From: Candidatus Dadabacteria bacterium
GTDB taxonomy: Bacteria; Desulfobacterota_D; UBA1144; Nemesobacterales; Nemesobacteraceae
Length of the DNA stretch: 64,000 bases
Assembly: GCA_951812735.1 (NCBI GenBank)
Contig: OX638332.1
Coordinates: 504,732-568,731 of the forward strand
Reading direction: 5' to 3'
Numbering within the stretch: the first letter of the stretch is position 1; each line of letters starts with the position of its first letter. This document shows, in pieces, positions 8,438 to 16,487 of this stretch. The notes beneath the pieces were generated by a model. That model was not told the origin of the DNA, did not search any database, and worked only from the letters and a program-made list of their open reading frames with translations. The position numbers and the translations under genes are program-made.

Positions 8438-9569
8438 ATTGCTTGGTATCAGCCACTTTTTCGAGCTTTCCCGGACGGAAGCGATTGCAGGGTTTTTCAC
8501 TCCACTGGTGATTTTCGCCGTGTTTTTCCTGGCGCAGCTCATATTGCCTGGAAAGTGGGTTCCGGGCTACGTCATCAATCCGCAGACCGGTGAACCCCGC
8601 AAGTATCGGCTAAACGGCATCCTGGTGTTTGCAGTTGCGGTGATCGTGTGGGCTTTCGAACTCACCGGGATGCCGCGTGACTGGTTCTATCGGTCCTCGA
8701 TCTATGCCGTGGCCGGTGGAACTGTTTTCACCACCATCTTTGCAATCATAGCGGTCTTCAGCCAGCCGCAAGGCAAGATCAAGAACCCGCTTCTGGCTTT
8801 GTGGGACGGGCGGGCGCAGGAGATGTCGTTCTTCAACGACCGTTTCGATGTTAAGATGTATTTCTATGTCGTCGGTGGGACGATGTTGGCGCTCAACGCC
8901 TTGTCCGGGGCCACGTACAACTACGAACTCTTTGGCGAAAACTTCAATCCAGGCGTTTTCCTGTATGCGGCGTTCTTCACATTCTACATACTGGATTACT
9001 TTGTCTTTGAGCGCGTCCAGCTATATACCTACGATCTGATCCATGAACGTCTCGGCTTCAAAATGTTCTGGGGTGGTCTCGTGGTCTACGGGTGGCTGTT
9101 CATCCTACCGTTGTGGGGCATGGCCGCTTACCCGTCTCCCGGATTCTCGTCGGCGTTGACCTATGTCTGGCTCATCGGAACAACTGCGCTATTCCTGTCC
9201 GGGTGGGTCATCTCGCGCGGCGCCAACTTGCAGAAATACTCTTTCAAACGATGGCCCGACCGCAAGTTTCTCGGGCTCATCGAGCCTGAGTACATCGAGG
9301 CCGGCGACCGCAAGATCCTGTGCAGCGGCCTGTGGGGTGTCGCTCGCCACTTCAACTACCTGGGCGAAGGCTTCCTTGGTCTTTCAATTGCCTTGGCATT
9401 CGGCTACTTCACTAATCCTTGGGCGTGGACTTACTTTGTCTTCGTCGTAACGTTTTTTACCTTTCGTCAACATTTTGACGATGCGTACTGTGCCGAGAAA
9501 TACGGCGCCGAAAAGTGGGCGGAGTATCAGGCACGGGTGAAATACCGGATTTTTCCTGGCATTTATTGA
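8430..9569 (+). CDS. ERG4/ERG24-family sterol reductase
   Basis: 379 residues, polytopic (about nine hydrophobic segments). The C-terminal signature of the Delta14/Delta24(28)/Delta7 sterol reductase family is complete: LLCSGLWG-like LCSGLWGVARHFNYLGE, then DDAYCAEKYGAEKWAEY and VKYRIFPGIY. An upstream family block is GRAQEMSFFNDRFDVKMYF. These enzymes reduce a sterol double bond with NADPH in the membrane. Which double bond is acted on cannot be decided by eye; ERG4-type side-chain reduction would follow naturally from the methyltransferase at 13779, while Delta14 or Delta7 reduction is equally possible. The ATG at 8430 is supported by AAGGAG 9 bp upstream. The gene is more GC-rich than the flanking debris and is enclosed by the 77-bp inverted repeats, which suggests transfer. 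Confidence 0.85.
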   Translation: MIELLGISHFFELSRTEAIAGFFTPLVIFAVFFLAQLILPGKWVPGYVINPQTGEPRKYRLNGILVFAVAVIVWAFELTGMPRDWFYRSSIYAVAGGTVFTTIFAIIAVFSQPQGKIKNPLLALWDGRAQEMSFFNDRFDVKMYFYVVGGTMLALNALSGATYNYELFGENFNPGVFLYAAFFTFYILDYFVFERVQLYTYDLIHERLGFKMFWGGLVVYGWLFILPLWGMAAYPSPGFSSALTYVWLIGTTALFLSGWVISRGANLQKYSFKRWPDRKFLGLIEPEYIEAGDRKILCSGLWGVARHFNYLGEGFLGLSIALAFGYFTNPWAWTYFVFVVTFFTFRQHFDDAYCAEKYGAEKWAEYQARVKYRIFPGIY

Positions 9570-9927
9570 AATCAGAAGAACGATCACGATACACAACCGC
9601 CACGATGTCGCCGTGTTGCACCGAGGGCAGCGAAGCACCTTGCTCTTGGCTAACACGCACATACGCCAGGCAGTCGGCCCTGGGACACCTCGATTAATCG
9701 GCTTTCCCAAGGTTGCGTCCCCTGAAATATCCCGGTATTGTCTTTTTCGTCGCGACATGAAAATCCTACTTGATTGTCGTAACCGTTTCATCTTGTTTGT
9801 TGCGCTATAGTTATCCTGTGTTTCAGTAAATATAGCACTGTAAAGGTGGATAGGGCTGGATGTGGCAAAGTGAAGAGAAAATGCCAGATCTGAAACTTAC
9901 ACATATTGCATAATTCGGCATGATCGT
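9570..9927. other. Intergenic region holding repeat copy B
   Basis: Besides the repeat at 9704-9781 nothing gene-like is supported. A minus-strand frame (9384-9758) begins in the repeat and runs antisense into the reductase gene; only its first 17 codons are shared with repeat copy A. Confidence 0.5.
9704..9781 (-). repeat. 77-bp repeat, copy B (inverted partner of 6690-6766)
   Basis: Reverse-complement match to 6690-6766; the longest uninterrupted shared block covers the core ATACCGGGATATTTCAGGGG and continues through ACGCAACCT. Read on the minus strand it encodes MSRRKRQYRDISGDATLG from 9758. The conservation is about equal inside and outside those codons, so whether it is kept for protein or DNA reasons is open. 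Confidence 0.75.
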
Positions 9928-12258
9928 ATGAACCTGGAATCCTTCTTTGCGATGATCATGGCCCGCCGCTGGCTGACCATTCTGCTCTCTTTGCTTGTTA
10001 TGCTGGTCCTTGCTGCGGGAGCCACGCGCTTGATTGTGGTGGATGTAGACTTTCGCAATCACTTTGGTGAATCCGACCCACACCTTATCGCGCTGGAACA
10101 GCTTGAAGAGACATATGCGCTGTCCGATGTTGCATTGGTTGCCGTGGCGCCACATAACGGCACCATTTTCACCCGGGAAACGCTTGTTGCCATTGAAGAG
10201 CTGACTGAGCAGCTTTGGCGCACCCCTTACGCCACCCGTGTCGACTCTATTTCAAACTATACGCATAGCGAGGGGTTCGAAGATGAACTGGTTGTTGAGC
10301 AGCTTATCGACGAAGCCAGTTCCCTGAGCGACACCGATATAGAACGAATCAGAGATATCGCGTTCGGCACTGAGGAAATTGCCGGGCGATTCTTTTCCCG
10401 TGACGGACGAGTTGCCGGTTTGGTTGTAAGTATTGTGCTTCCTGACGACAATCGGGAATTGACCAAGCGAGAGGTTACCGACTATTTGTATGAAACTATT
10501 GCCGACGCCCGGGATAAACATACATCCATCGACTACCACCTTTTAGGTGGACTTATCCTCAATCGTGTCATAGGTGACGCGCTTGACGATGAAACGGCCA
10601 TCCTTGGGCCCATTGCCCTTGGAACCATGCTGCTTGTCGCCTTGGTTCTGATACGTTCGATATGGGGGACACTTGCGATCGTGCTGATGATTGTTACCGT
10701 CATCCCATCTGCGCTGGGCTTTGCCGGGTGGACTGGCTTAAAGCTGTTTGGTGAAAGCGGTGCCGCACTGTTTGTACTGATGGCTGTGACCGTCGCTCAT
10801 TCCGTGCACATTATTGAGGCAATGGCCGGGGGCTTACGCCAGGACATGACGAGAACAGAGGCGGCAATCCATGCTGTGCAAGTGAACGTGTGGCCTGTTT
10901 TCCTCACCTCGTTCACAACTGCAATCGGATTTTTGAGCCTGAATTTCGTAGATATGCCGCCGTTTAAGGTTATGGGCAACATGGTGGCGTTCGGCTCCAT
11001 GTGCGCTTTCGCCTTTTCGGTGACTCTACTGCCCGCATTCCTGTCGATATTACCTATTCGTGCCCGGAAGGTGCGCGAAAGCAAACGGGATCCTTTCGAT
11101 CGCCTCAGCCGTTTTGTCATCTCCTATCGTACGATCCTTCTGTGCTTCTTTGGCATTCTGACTGTCTTTCTGGCTGCCGGCATCACCAAGATCGAACTTA
11201 AGGAGAACTGGCTTGAGGTTCTTGATGAGAGTTACGAGTTCCGGCGATCCGCGGATTTTCTGAGCGAGAATTTCCCTGGAGTGGAAACCTATGAGTACTC
11301 TCTGGATTCCGGCCGTGAAGGCGCCGTCACACACATAGAATACCTAAAACAGGTCGATGCGTTTGCGGATTGGTACCGGGAGCAACCGGAATTTGTCCAT
11401 ATCTTCTCAATTGCCGACATCATGAAGCGTCTGAACAAGAACCTGCATGGCGACAACCCGGATTACTACGTGCTTCCCGACGATCCTGAACTTGCCGCAC
11501 AGTATCTTTTGCTTTACGAATTTTCTCTTCCGGTAGGCCGCGATCTGAACAATCTGATCGACCATGATCGGAGGGCAACACGCGCAACGGTCTCAGTGAA
11601 AAGTATGACCAGTAAGGAGAAGATCGATCTCGACGACCGTGCACGTGCATGGTTGCGGCAAAATGCCCCCAGCATGGAAACCGGCGCTACAGGAATTTCG
11701 ATTGTGGGGTCTCATTCGATTCAGAGGAACATTGAAAATATGTTGCAGGGCACTTTTGTGGCGATGGCCATCGTCTCCCTGCTGCTGTTCGCCATATTCA
11801 GAAGTATACGCCTGGGACTGGTCAGTCTGATCCCCAACTTCCTTCCGGCCGCTATGGCCATGGGACTCTGGGGGTATTTGGTGGGAGAGGTAGGAGTTCC
11901 AGCGGCGGTAGTCACCGCTATAGCATTCGGCATCATCGTGGATGACACGATCCATTTCATGACAAAATATACGGATAGCAGAAAAGCAGGGAAACTGCCT
12001 TCGGAGTCCGTTCAAATAGCTTTTCGCTCTGTGGGAAGGGCATTATTTACGACTACCGTAGTGTTTGGGCTGGGCTTCATGGTGTTCGGAGCATCCGGGG
12101 TGGTGGGAAACCAAGTGCTTGGTCTTTTGGTAGGAATAACGGTAATTATTGCTCTACTGGCAGATTTTTTCTTCCTTCCACCACTTCTGATGCTGCTTGA
12201 CGAGACCAAGGAAACCAGCGAGCAGATTAGGGAACGATTGAGAGGCTCCACCTCATAG
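9928..12258 (+). CDS. RND-superfamily lipid/hydrophobe exporter (MMPL type)
   Basis: 776 residues in the duplicated RND layout: one span at about 12-34, a periplasmic loop (40-210), a five-span bundle (about 215-385), a second loop (about 420-590) and a second bundle (about 600-765). The proton-relay acidic pair is Asp672-Asp673 in IIVDDTIHFM; the first bundle has the weaker AVTVAHSVHII. It belongs with the MMPL/HpnN-like branch that moves lipids and hopanoids, not with tripartite drug pumps; no membrane-fusion or TolC gene is adjacent. RND members are known to carry sterols in some bacteria. Placed between a sterol reductase and a sterol methyltransferase, sterol transport to the outer membrane is the favoured role, by inference. 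Confidence 0.85.
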   Translation: MNLESFFAMIMARRWLTILLSLLVMLVLAAGATRLIVVDVDFRNHFGESDPHLIALEQLEETYALSDVALVAVAPHNGTIFTRETLVAIEELTEQLWRTPYATRVDSISNYTHSEGFEDELVVEQLIDEASSLSDTDIERIRDIAFGTEEIAGRFFSRDGRVAGLVVSIVLPDDNRELTKREVTDYLYETIADARDKHTSIDYHLLGGLILNRVIGDALDDETAILGPIALGTMLLVALVLIRSIWGTLAIVLMIVTVIPSALGFAGWTGLKLFGESGAALFVLMAVTVAHSVHIIEAMAGGLRQDMTRTEAAIHAVQVNVWPVFLTSFTTAIGFLSLNFVDMPPFKVMGNMVAFGSMCAFAFSVTLLPAFLSILPIRARKVRESKRDPFDRLSRFVISYRTILLCFFGILTVFLAAGITKIELKENWLEVLDESYEFRRSADFLSENFPGVETYEYSLDSGREGAVTHIEYLKQVDAFADWYREQPEFVHIFSIADIMKRLNKNLHGDNPDYYVLPDDPELAAQYLLLYEFSLPVGRDLNNLIDHDRRATRATVSVKSMTSKEKIDLDDRARAWLRQNAPSMETGATGISIVGSHSIQRNIENMLQGTFVAMAIVSLLLFAIFRSIRLGLVSLIPNFLPAAMAMGLWGYLVGEVGVPAAVVTAIAFGIIVDDTIHFMTKYTDSRKAGKLPSESVQIAFRSVGRALFTTTVVFGLGFMVFGASGVVGNQVLGLLVGITVIIALLADFFFLPPLLMLLDETKETSEQIRERLRGSTS

Positions 12259-12299
12259 ATCGCAAAAACCCCACTGTGCGGTATGGAAAAGCTGAATAG

Positions 12300-12317
12300 T
12301 ATGCCGAGATCGGCATA
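12300..12317. other. Small palindrome between convergent genes
   Basis: TATGCCG-AGAT-CGGCATA forms a 7-bp hairpin in the 76-bp gap between the convergent exporter and Rieske genes. There is no T run after it on either strand, so it is at best a weak or Rho-assisted terminator. Confidence 0.3.
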
Positions 12318-12334
12318 AACACCTCTACATACTT

Positions 12335-13378
12335 CTACGGATTATAATACTGACCATCCGGATAGAACTGCCTGCAGTAGCGCCGATACTTCCCGATATC
12401 GCCGTCAACACTGCAAAGCCTCGGAAGTGACCGATGTTTCAGATTGCTCCAGATAACGACATCCTGCATGACGTCATGCTCCTGGGAGGCAATGAGGACC
12501 TTGTTCATGAGGCGGGTCCTGAGTCCCAGGGGAAAGATCCGCAGCCCGTGGCCCGGTCCCTTCAGATTACGAAGTTGCCGGACTTGGCTCACCAATGTCA
12601 TTTCAATAAACTTGCCATCAATCGGTGTTGCAAGCACCCACAGGCGGGTGTCCATGTTGACCGAATGCTCGTGAACCTCGACAATTGAATAGCCAAGCCC
12701 GTGTATACTGGCGACCGCAGAAACGTCGTACTCGAAAAGCTTGATGCCGGCAACTGTGAGGTTGCGTTTGAAGTTGAAGGAGTTCCTGAGCAAGGTGCCG
12801 TCAATTGTTATCGACCCGACAATATTCACACTGTTGTAGTGGTGCACATAGTTAAGGTGCGCAACATCCACGGAGTTCTCGGTAGTTTCCTGGGGATGTC
12901 CCGGGAAACGGATGTGCCGGAATTCCATCCCGCTCCAGTCGGTATCCGTTGTGGGAAGTTCGGGCAGGTGCCATTGAGGTTCTCGACCGCCGCTGCCCCA
13001 CCAACCAAAGATAAGACCCTCTATTTCCCATGTCTCGAATACCTTCAGCTTAGCGGTTTTTGGCGGAGGAGCAAAAGGTGTCGCCACGCATTGACCGCTT
13101 ACATCAAACTCGAAACCGTGAAAAGGACATACAAGGCAACCGTTGCGCACGCGCCCCCCTACCTCAGGACCAAGATCGGCTCCTAGATGCGGACAGACCG
13201 CCTCGGCAACACAAACTTCCCCTTCCCCGTTGCACCAGACAACAATCTGTTCTCCAAGCCAGGTTCTCTTTAGGAGTCCTTTTTTTTTAATCATCTTGCG
13301 GCTGGCAACGAAATACCAGCCTTCCGGAAATGGGTAAAGCAAGGCTTCATCCTTGCGCATATTTGAGTTTGGATTCAT
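12335..13378 (-). CDS. Rieske non-haem iron oxygenase, Neverland/DAF-36 sterol type
   Basis: 347 residues. The Rieske [2Fe-2S] site is Cys62-x-His64 and Cys84-x2-His87 (AVCPHLGADLG and CLVCPFHGFEF). The mononuclear iron site is Asp171, His174, His179 in ENSVDVAHLNYVHH. Overall order and the E-N-x-x-D-x-x-H-x4-H spacing resemble the cholesterol 7-desaturase (Neverland/DAF-36) and KshA-like branch that acts on sterols and steroids. Such enzymes need an electron-donating reductase, which is not next door. Possible reactions are C-7 desaturation, nuclear hydroxylation, or C-4 methyl oxidation as in bacterial sterol demethylases; sequence alone does not choose. Divergent from the sterol methyltransferase, with a strong promoter at 13449-13477. 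Confidence 0.85.
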   Translation of the reverse strand: MNPNSNMRKDEALLYPFPEGWYFVASRKMIKKKGLLKRTWLGEQIVVWCNGEGEVCVAEAVCPHLGADLGPEVGGRVRNGCLVCPFHGFEFDVSGQCVATPFAPPPKTAKLKVFETWEIEGLIFGWWGSGGREPQWHLPELPTTDTDWSGMEFRHIRFPGHPQETTENSVDVAHLNYVHHYNSVNIVGSITIDGTLLRNSFNFKRNLTVAGIKLFEYDVSAVASIHGLGYSIVEVHEHSVNMDTRLWVLATPIDGKFIEMTLVSQVRQLRNLKGPGHGLRIFPLGLRTRLMNKVLIASQEHDVMQDVVIWSNLKHRSLPRLCSVDGDIGKYRRYCRQFYPDGQYYNP

Positions 13379-13778
13379 TTGCTGTTACTCCGCTTATCCA
13401 GTTATCCAGCGTTAAGTACCAGAAATGCATTTGCATTAGCTTCAGGGAATTATATATCTAAATAGAAAAAGTGTAAACCACTGCTCTTTCCCATCGTTTT
13501 GCTTGCCTTTTGTTTCTAGATCAATGCACAGCCAGTCTGTTCTCTTAACGTAAGCCCATAACTTGTCATTACGAAATATTTTGACCGCAGGCAAAATGCC
13601 GTCCCTCCAGCCGGGGTGATTCAGAAATTACTTGTATTTCTCATTAGTATCCTCTAGTATTGGTACTGACTTTTGCAAAATAATTCATTGCAGTAAGCAT
13701 CTTCTCGCAGGTTCGGGACTGTAGAAATGCCGTTACAGGTGGATTCCAGAAGCTCAAACGCAAAAGTCAAACCACTTA
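13379..13778. other. Divergent control region between Rieske and SMT genes
   Basis: A 400-bp gap without a credible gene. It contains the minus-strand promoter described separately. No equally clear plus-strand promoter is seen for the methyltransferase. A frame starting at 13727 runs into the methyltransferase in the wrong phase and is not coding. Confidence 0.5.
13449..13477 (-). promoter_or_regulatory. Sigma70-type promoter for the Rieske gene
   Basis: On the minus strand TTTACA (13472-13477) and TATAAT (13449-13454) are separated by 17 bp. They lie about 70 bp upstream of the Rieske ATG and point toward it. This is the best-formed promoter in the sterol region. Confidence 0.6.
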
Positions 13779-14816
13779 ATGAAACTCCGCAAATTATCAA
13801 ACGGACTGAAGGCAGCGTACAGTGGGTCGAACATCGCCCGCAGGGTGCAAGACTTCAATGGATGGATAGACAGAGCATCCGCGGAGAATGTCGGTGCGGC
13901 AAGCTACGACCACACCCAGACCGTCAAGGAATACTACGACCTTTGCGGCGAGTTCATGGTGTTCGGCTGGGGCGAATCCCTTCACTTCGCGCCGCTGTCG
14001 CCCCGCGAGAGCGTGGAGGACTCCAAGATTCGCCATCAGCGATTGATGATCGACAAACTGGAGCTGCAACAGGGCATGACGGTGGTCGATATCGGTTGCG
14101 GGATCGGCGGCCCGATGCGCCGTGTAGTCCGCGAGACCGGAGTCAGGGTCATCGGGGTCAACATCAACAAAATCCAGTTGGGAAAGGCAAAAAGGTTGAA
14201 CGCCGAAGCGGGGCTCGATCACATGGTCGACTACCTCGAGTGCAGCTTCATGGACATGAGCGCCGTCGCGGACGACACTTTCGACCGGGGCTACGCGTTC
14301 GAATCGACATGCCATGCGCCAAAAAAGGTGGACGCATTTGCCGAGATCTACCGCGTGCTGAAACCCGGAGCCCTCTTCTGGGGTCAGGAAATGTGTGTTA
14401 CGGACAAATTCGATCCCGACGACAATCAGCACCAAGCCATAAAGCAGGAGCTGATGCTCGGCATCGCGCTCAAGGATATCGCAACGATGGGCGAGGTAAA
14501 TGAGGCGCTCGAGACCGTGGGATTCCAAGTTATCGAGGGGGTGGACGAGGCCGTCGAGGAGAACGGTCCTACCACGCCGTGGTATCAACCCATGGTGAGT
14601 CGGCATGGAACGCTGGGCAACCCTCTGTACAGGACTCGACTGGGTCAGAAGATGTTCAACGGGGCATCCAGGCTGGCCGAGATACTGGGGATATTCCCGA
14701 AAGGCTCCACGGAAGTCGCAAGGCTGATGAATCGGACCGCTGACGCCTATGTCGCAGGTGGCAGGACCGGAATCTTCACACCGCTATACTGTTTCCTGGC
14801 GCGCAAACCCCTCTAG
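13779..14816 (+). CDS. Sterol C-24 methyltransferase (ERG6/SMT family)
   Basis: 345 residues with SMT-specific blocks in order: YYDLCGEFMVFGWGESLHFA (the Y-E-Y-G-W-G-x-S-F-H-F sterol-binding motif), a SAM site with Asp104 in VVDIGCGIGGPMRR, GVNINKIQ, YAFESTCHAP, EIYRVLKPG, TDKFDPDD and the C-terminal AYVAGGRTGIFTPLYCFLAR. The last block and the first are not found in general SAM methyltransferases, so the family call is firm. SMTs add a methyl group from SAM to C-24 of a sterol side chain (Delta24 sterols such as cycloartenol, zymosterol or desmosterol). Bacterial members are rare and mostly known from uncultured lineages. The ATG at 13779 lacks a Shine-Dalgarno, and no alternative in-frame start lies just upstream. 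Confidence 0.93.
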   Translation: MKLRKLSNGLKAAYSGSNIARRVQDFNGWIDRASAENVGAASYDHTQTVKEYYDLCGEFMVFGWGESLHFAPLSPRESVEDSKIRHQRLMIDKLELQQGMTVVDIGCGIGGPMRRVVRETGVRVIGVNINKIQLGKAKRLNAEAGLDHMVDYLECSFMDMSAVADDTFDRGYAFESTCHAPKKVDAFAEIYRVLKPGALFWGQEMCVTDKFDPDDNQHQAIKQELMLGIALKDIATMGEVNEALETVGFQVIEGVDEAVEENGPTTPWYQPMVSRHGTLGNPLYRTRLGQKMFNGASRLAEILGIFPKGSTEVARLMNRTADAYVAGGRTGIFTPLYCFLARKPL

Positions 14817-14947
14817 ACCCCCGCATTCCCTAGTGCTCCGGCGACCCCATGGCGCACTTCAGACGGACAGTTCACACCTCTGCTCGGCAATGCGGAATTT
14901 CAGCTTTTCGTCCGGTTTCATCGCAGGTAATGGTATATCTTAGGGAA

Positions 14948-16396
14948 TTAATAAGTTGCGCGTCTTGCAATTTCTTTAAACATCTGCCTGAAAATAATCC
15001 AGTGGGTGGGGTAAAGACCATACCAATAGATCAGGCCACCTAGGCCCAGGGGTCGGAAAACTGCTGTCTGCGTTATTCGACTGCCCTTTTCAGCGGGCTC
15101 GACTTCAAACTGAAGCCACGCCTGACCAGGCAACCTCATCTCTGCTCTCAGGCTCAGCAGCCGATTCTCTTCATAAGCCTCAACACGCCAGAAATCCAGA
15201 GGATCACCCGGGCGCAAGTCGGTCGGATGCCGCCTGCCCCTACGCATGCCTACTCCGCCCAGAAGCAGATCAACCAAGCCGCGCAGATACCAGATCCAAG
15301 TGGCAAAATACCAGCCTTGGTCTCCGCCAATGCACCGTATGGGCGCGAAGGCTCGCGCGGGGTCCACGTTGACGACGGTCCGCTGGCAGTCGATAAGCCT
15401 CGAACCGAAACGCCCTCCTCCCCAAGACGGCCGGTTACCACTTGAAGACACGGCGTCGCTCCAGCGGGTCCGGGCCACTTCCATATCCTCCCGCTTAAGA
15501 GCCTGGGCTACTGCTTGGCGTACTCCCAAGGGATGTACCGGAAAATGTTTCAGGGCCGCTTTATCACGGACAATGGTCTCGTTGCGTAAGCCGTCCACGA
15601 GTTTTCTGCCCACCCTAGCATAAAGAGGAGTCACAAGCCCCAGCCAGAGACTCGAGAGATTGGGACTCAGGACAGGCACCGGAATCATAAGGCGCCGCAC
15701 GCCGATCTGGCGGGCATATTCATTCATCAGTTCGCCGTAGGTAACCTGGTCGGGACCGGCGATTTCGAAAACCGCGCTGTCCTGCAGTTCCAGATCCAGA
15801 CCGCAAATAAGATAGGCTATTACGTCTTCGATGGCGATGGGCTGGGTTAATGTTCTCACCCAGCTCGGGGTAACCATCAGCGGCAGCCTGTCAACCAGGC
15901 TTCGCAGCAACTCAAAAGAAAGCGATCCTGAGCCGATTATGATTGAGGCACGAAATTCCAAGGTAAGGGGACCTTCTGAAGCCAGAATATCCCCTACTTC
16001 CCTGCGGCTTGCCAAGTGAGAGGAAAGTTCACCGTCTCCGAACAATCCTCCCAGATAAATAATTCGACGCACTCCATGTTGGCGTGCAACTCGGGCGAAA
16101 TTGCGGGACCCGATACGGTCCTGTTCCTCGAAATTGTCCCCGGAACCCATGGAATGAACCATGTAATAAGCCGTGTCCACCCCTTCAAGAGCGATCTCGA
16201 GAGAATCAGGGTCAAGCACATCGCCAGCGACAATCCGGGTATCGGGAGAAAAACGACCAGCGAGATATCCGGGTTTGCGGGCAAGACAGCGCACCCGTTC
16301 GCCCTTTTCCTCCAAAGCCGGGACCAGGCGCCCACCGACGTAACCGCTTGCTCCCGTCACCAGTACAATTCGGTCTTTTTTCTTATCCTCAGACAT
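14948..16396 (-). CDS. SDR-family NAD(P)-binding protein with DUF2867 (YbjT-like)
   Basis: 482 residues from the ATG at 16396 (a TTG 15 bp upstream is less likely). The N-terminal half is an atypical extended SDR: LVTGASGYVGGRL nucleotide motif at about 12-24, a NmrA/YbjT-like SMGSGDNF region and IIYLGGLFGD. The C-terminal part (about 330-480) is a DUF2867/START-like domain (GDPLDFWRVEAYEENRLLSL). The family is poorly characterised; members are quinone- or lipid-associated in several genomes. It converges on the sterol methyltransferase with a 130-bp gap. A reductase role in sterol modification is attractive, because bacterial C-4 demethylation pairs a Rieske enzyme with an NAD(P) reductase, but this is inference only. 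Confidence 0.8.
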   Translation of the reverse strand: MSEDKKKDRIVLVTGASGYVGGRLVPALEEKGERVRCLARKPGYLAGRFSPDTRIVAGDVLDPDSLEIALEGVDTAYYMVHSMGSGDNFEEQDRIGSRNFARVARQHGVRRIIYLGGLFGDGELSSHLASRREVGDILASEGPLTLEFRASIIIGSGSLSFELLRSLVDRLPLMVTPSWVRTLTQPIAIEDVIAYLICGLDLELQDSAVFEIAGPDQVTYGELMNEYARQIGVRRLMIPVPVLSPNLSSLWLGLVTPLYARVGRKLVDGLRNETIVRDKAALKHFPVHPLGVRQAVAQALKREDMEVARTRWSDAVSSSGNRPSWGGGRFGSRLIDCQRTVVNVDPARAFAPIRCIGGDQGWYFATWIWYLRGLVDLLLGGVGMRRGRRHPTDLRPGDPLDFWRVEAYEENRLLSLRAEMRLPGQAWLQFEVEPAEKGSRITQTAVFRPLGLGGLIYWYGLYPTHWIIFRQMFKEIARRATY

Positions 16397-16419
16397 TAAG
16401 AACGAACCCAAGGTGTTGT

Positions 16420-16443
16420 AAAAAGCCTTTTTGACGAAAAGGC
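16420..16443 (-). terminator. Intrinsic terminator after the GST gene
   Basis: On the minus strand GCCTTTT-CGTCA-AAAAGGC is followed at once by TTTTT (plus-strand A run 16420-16424). It lies 45 bp past the GST stop and just before the SDR start, separating the two transcripts. Confidence 0.7.
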
Positions 16444-16487
16444 CTATAGAGGATTTTTCCGCCTACCCCGTCTCGGACATAGAAAAA

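Noticed and set aside
9384-9758. Minus-strand frame starting in repeat copy B considered as a RAYT-type transposase
   Set aside because: Only the first 17 codons are shared with copy A; the rest is antisense to the reductase and no HUH motif is present.
13727-14503. 258-codon open frame on the plus strand across the sterol methyltransferase start
   Set aside because: Arg/Gly/His-rich shadow in the wrong phase; the overlapping frame from 13779 carries every SMT motif.
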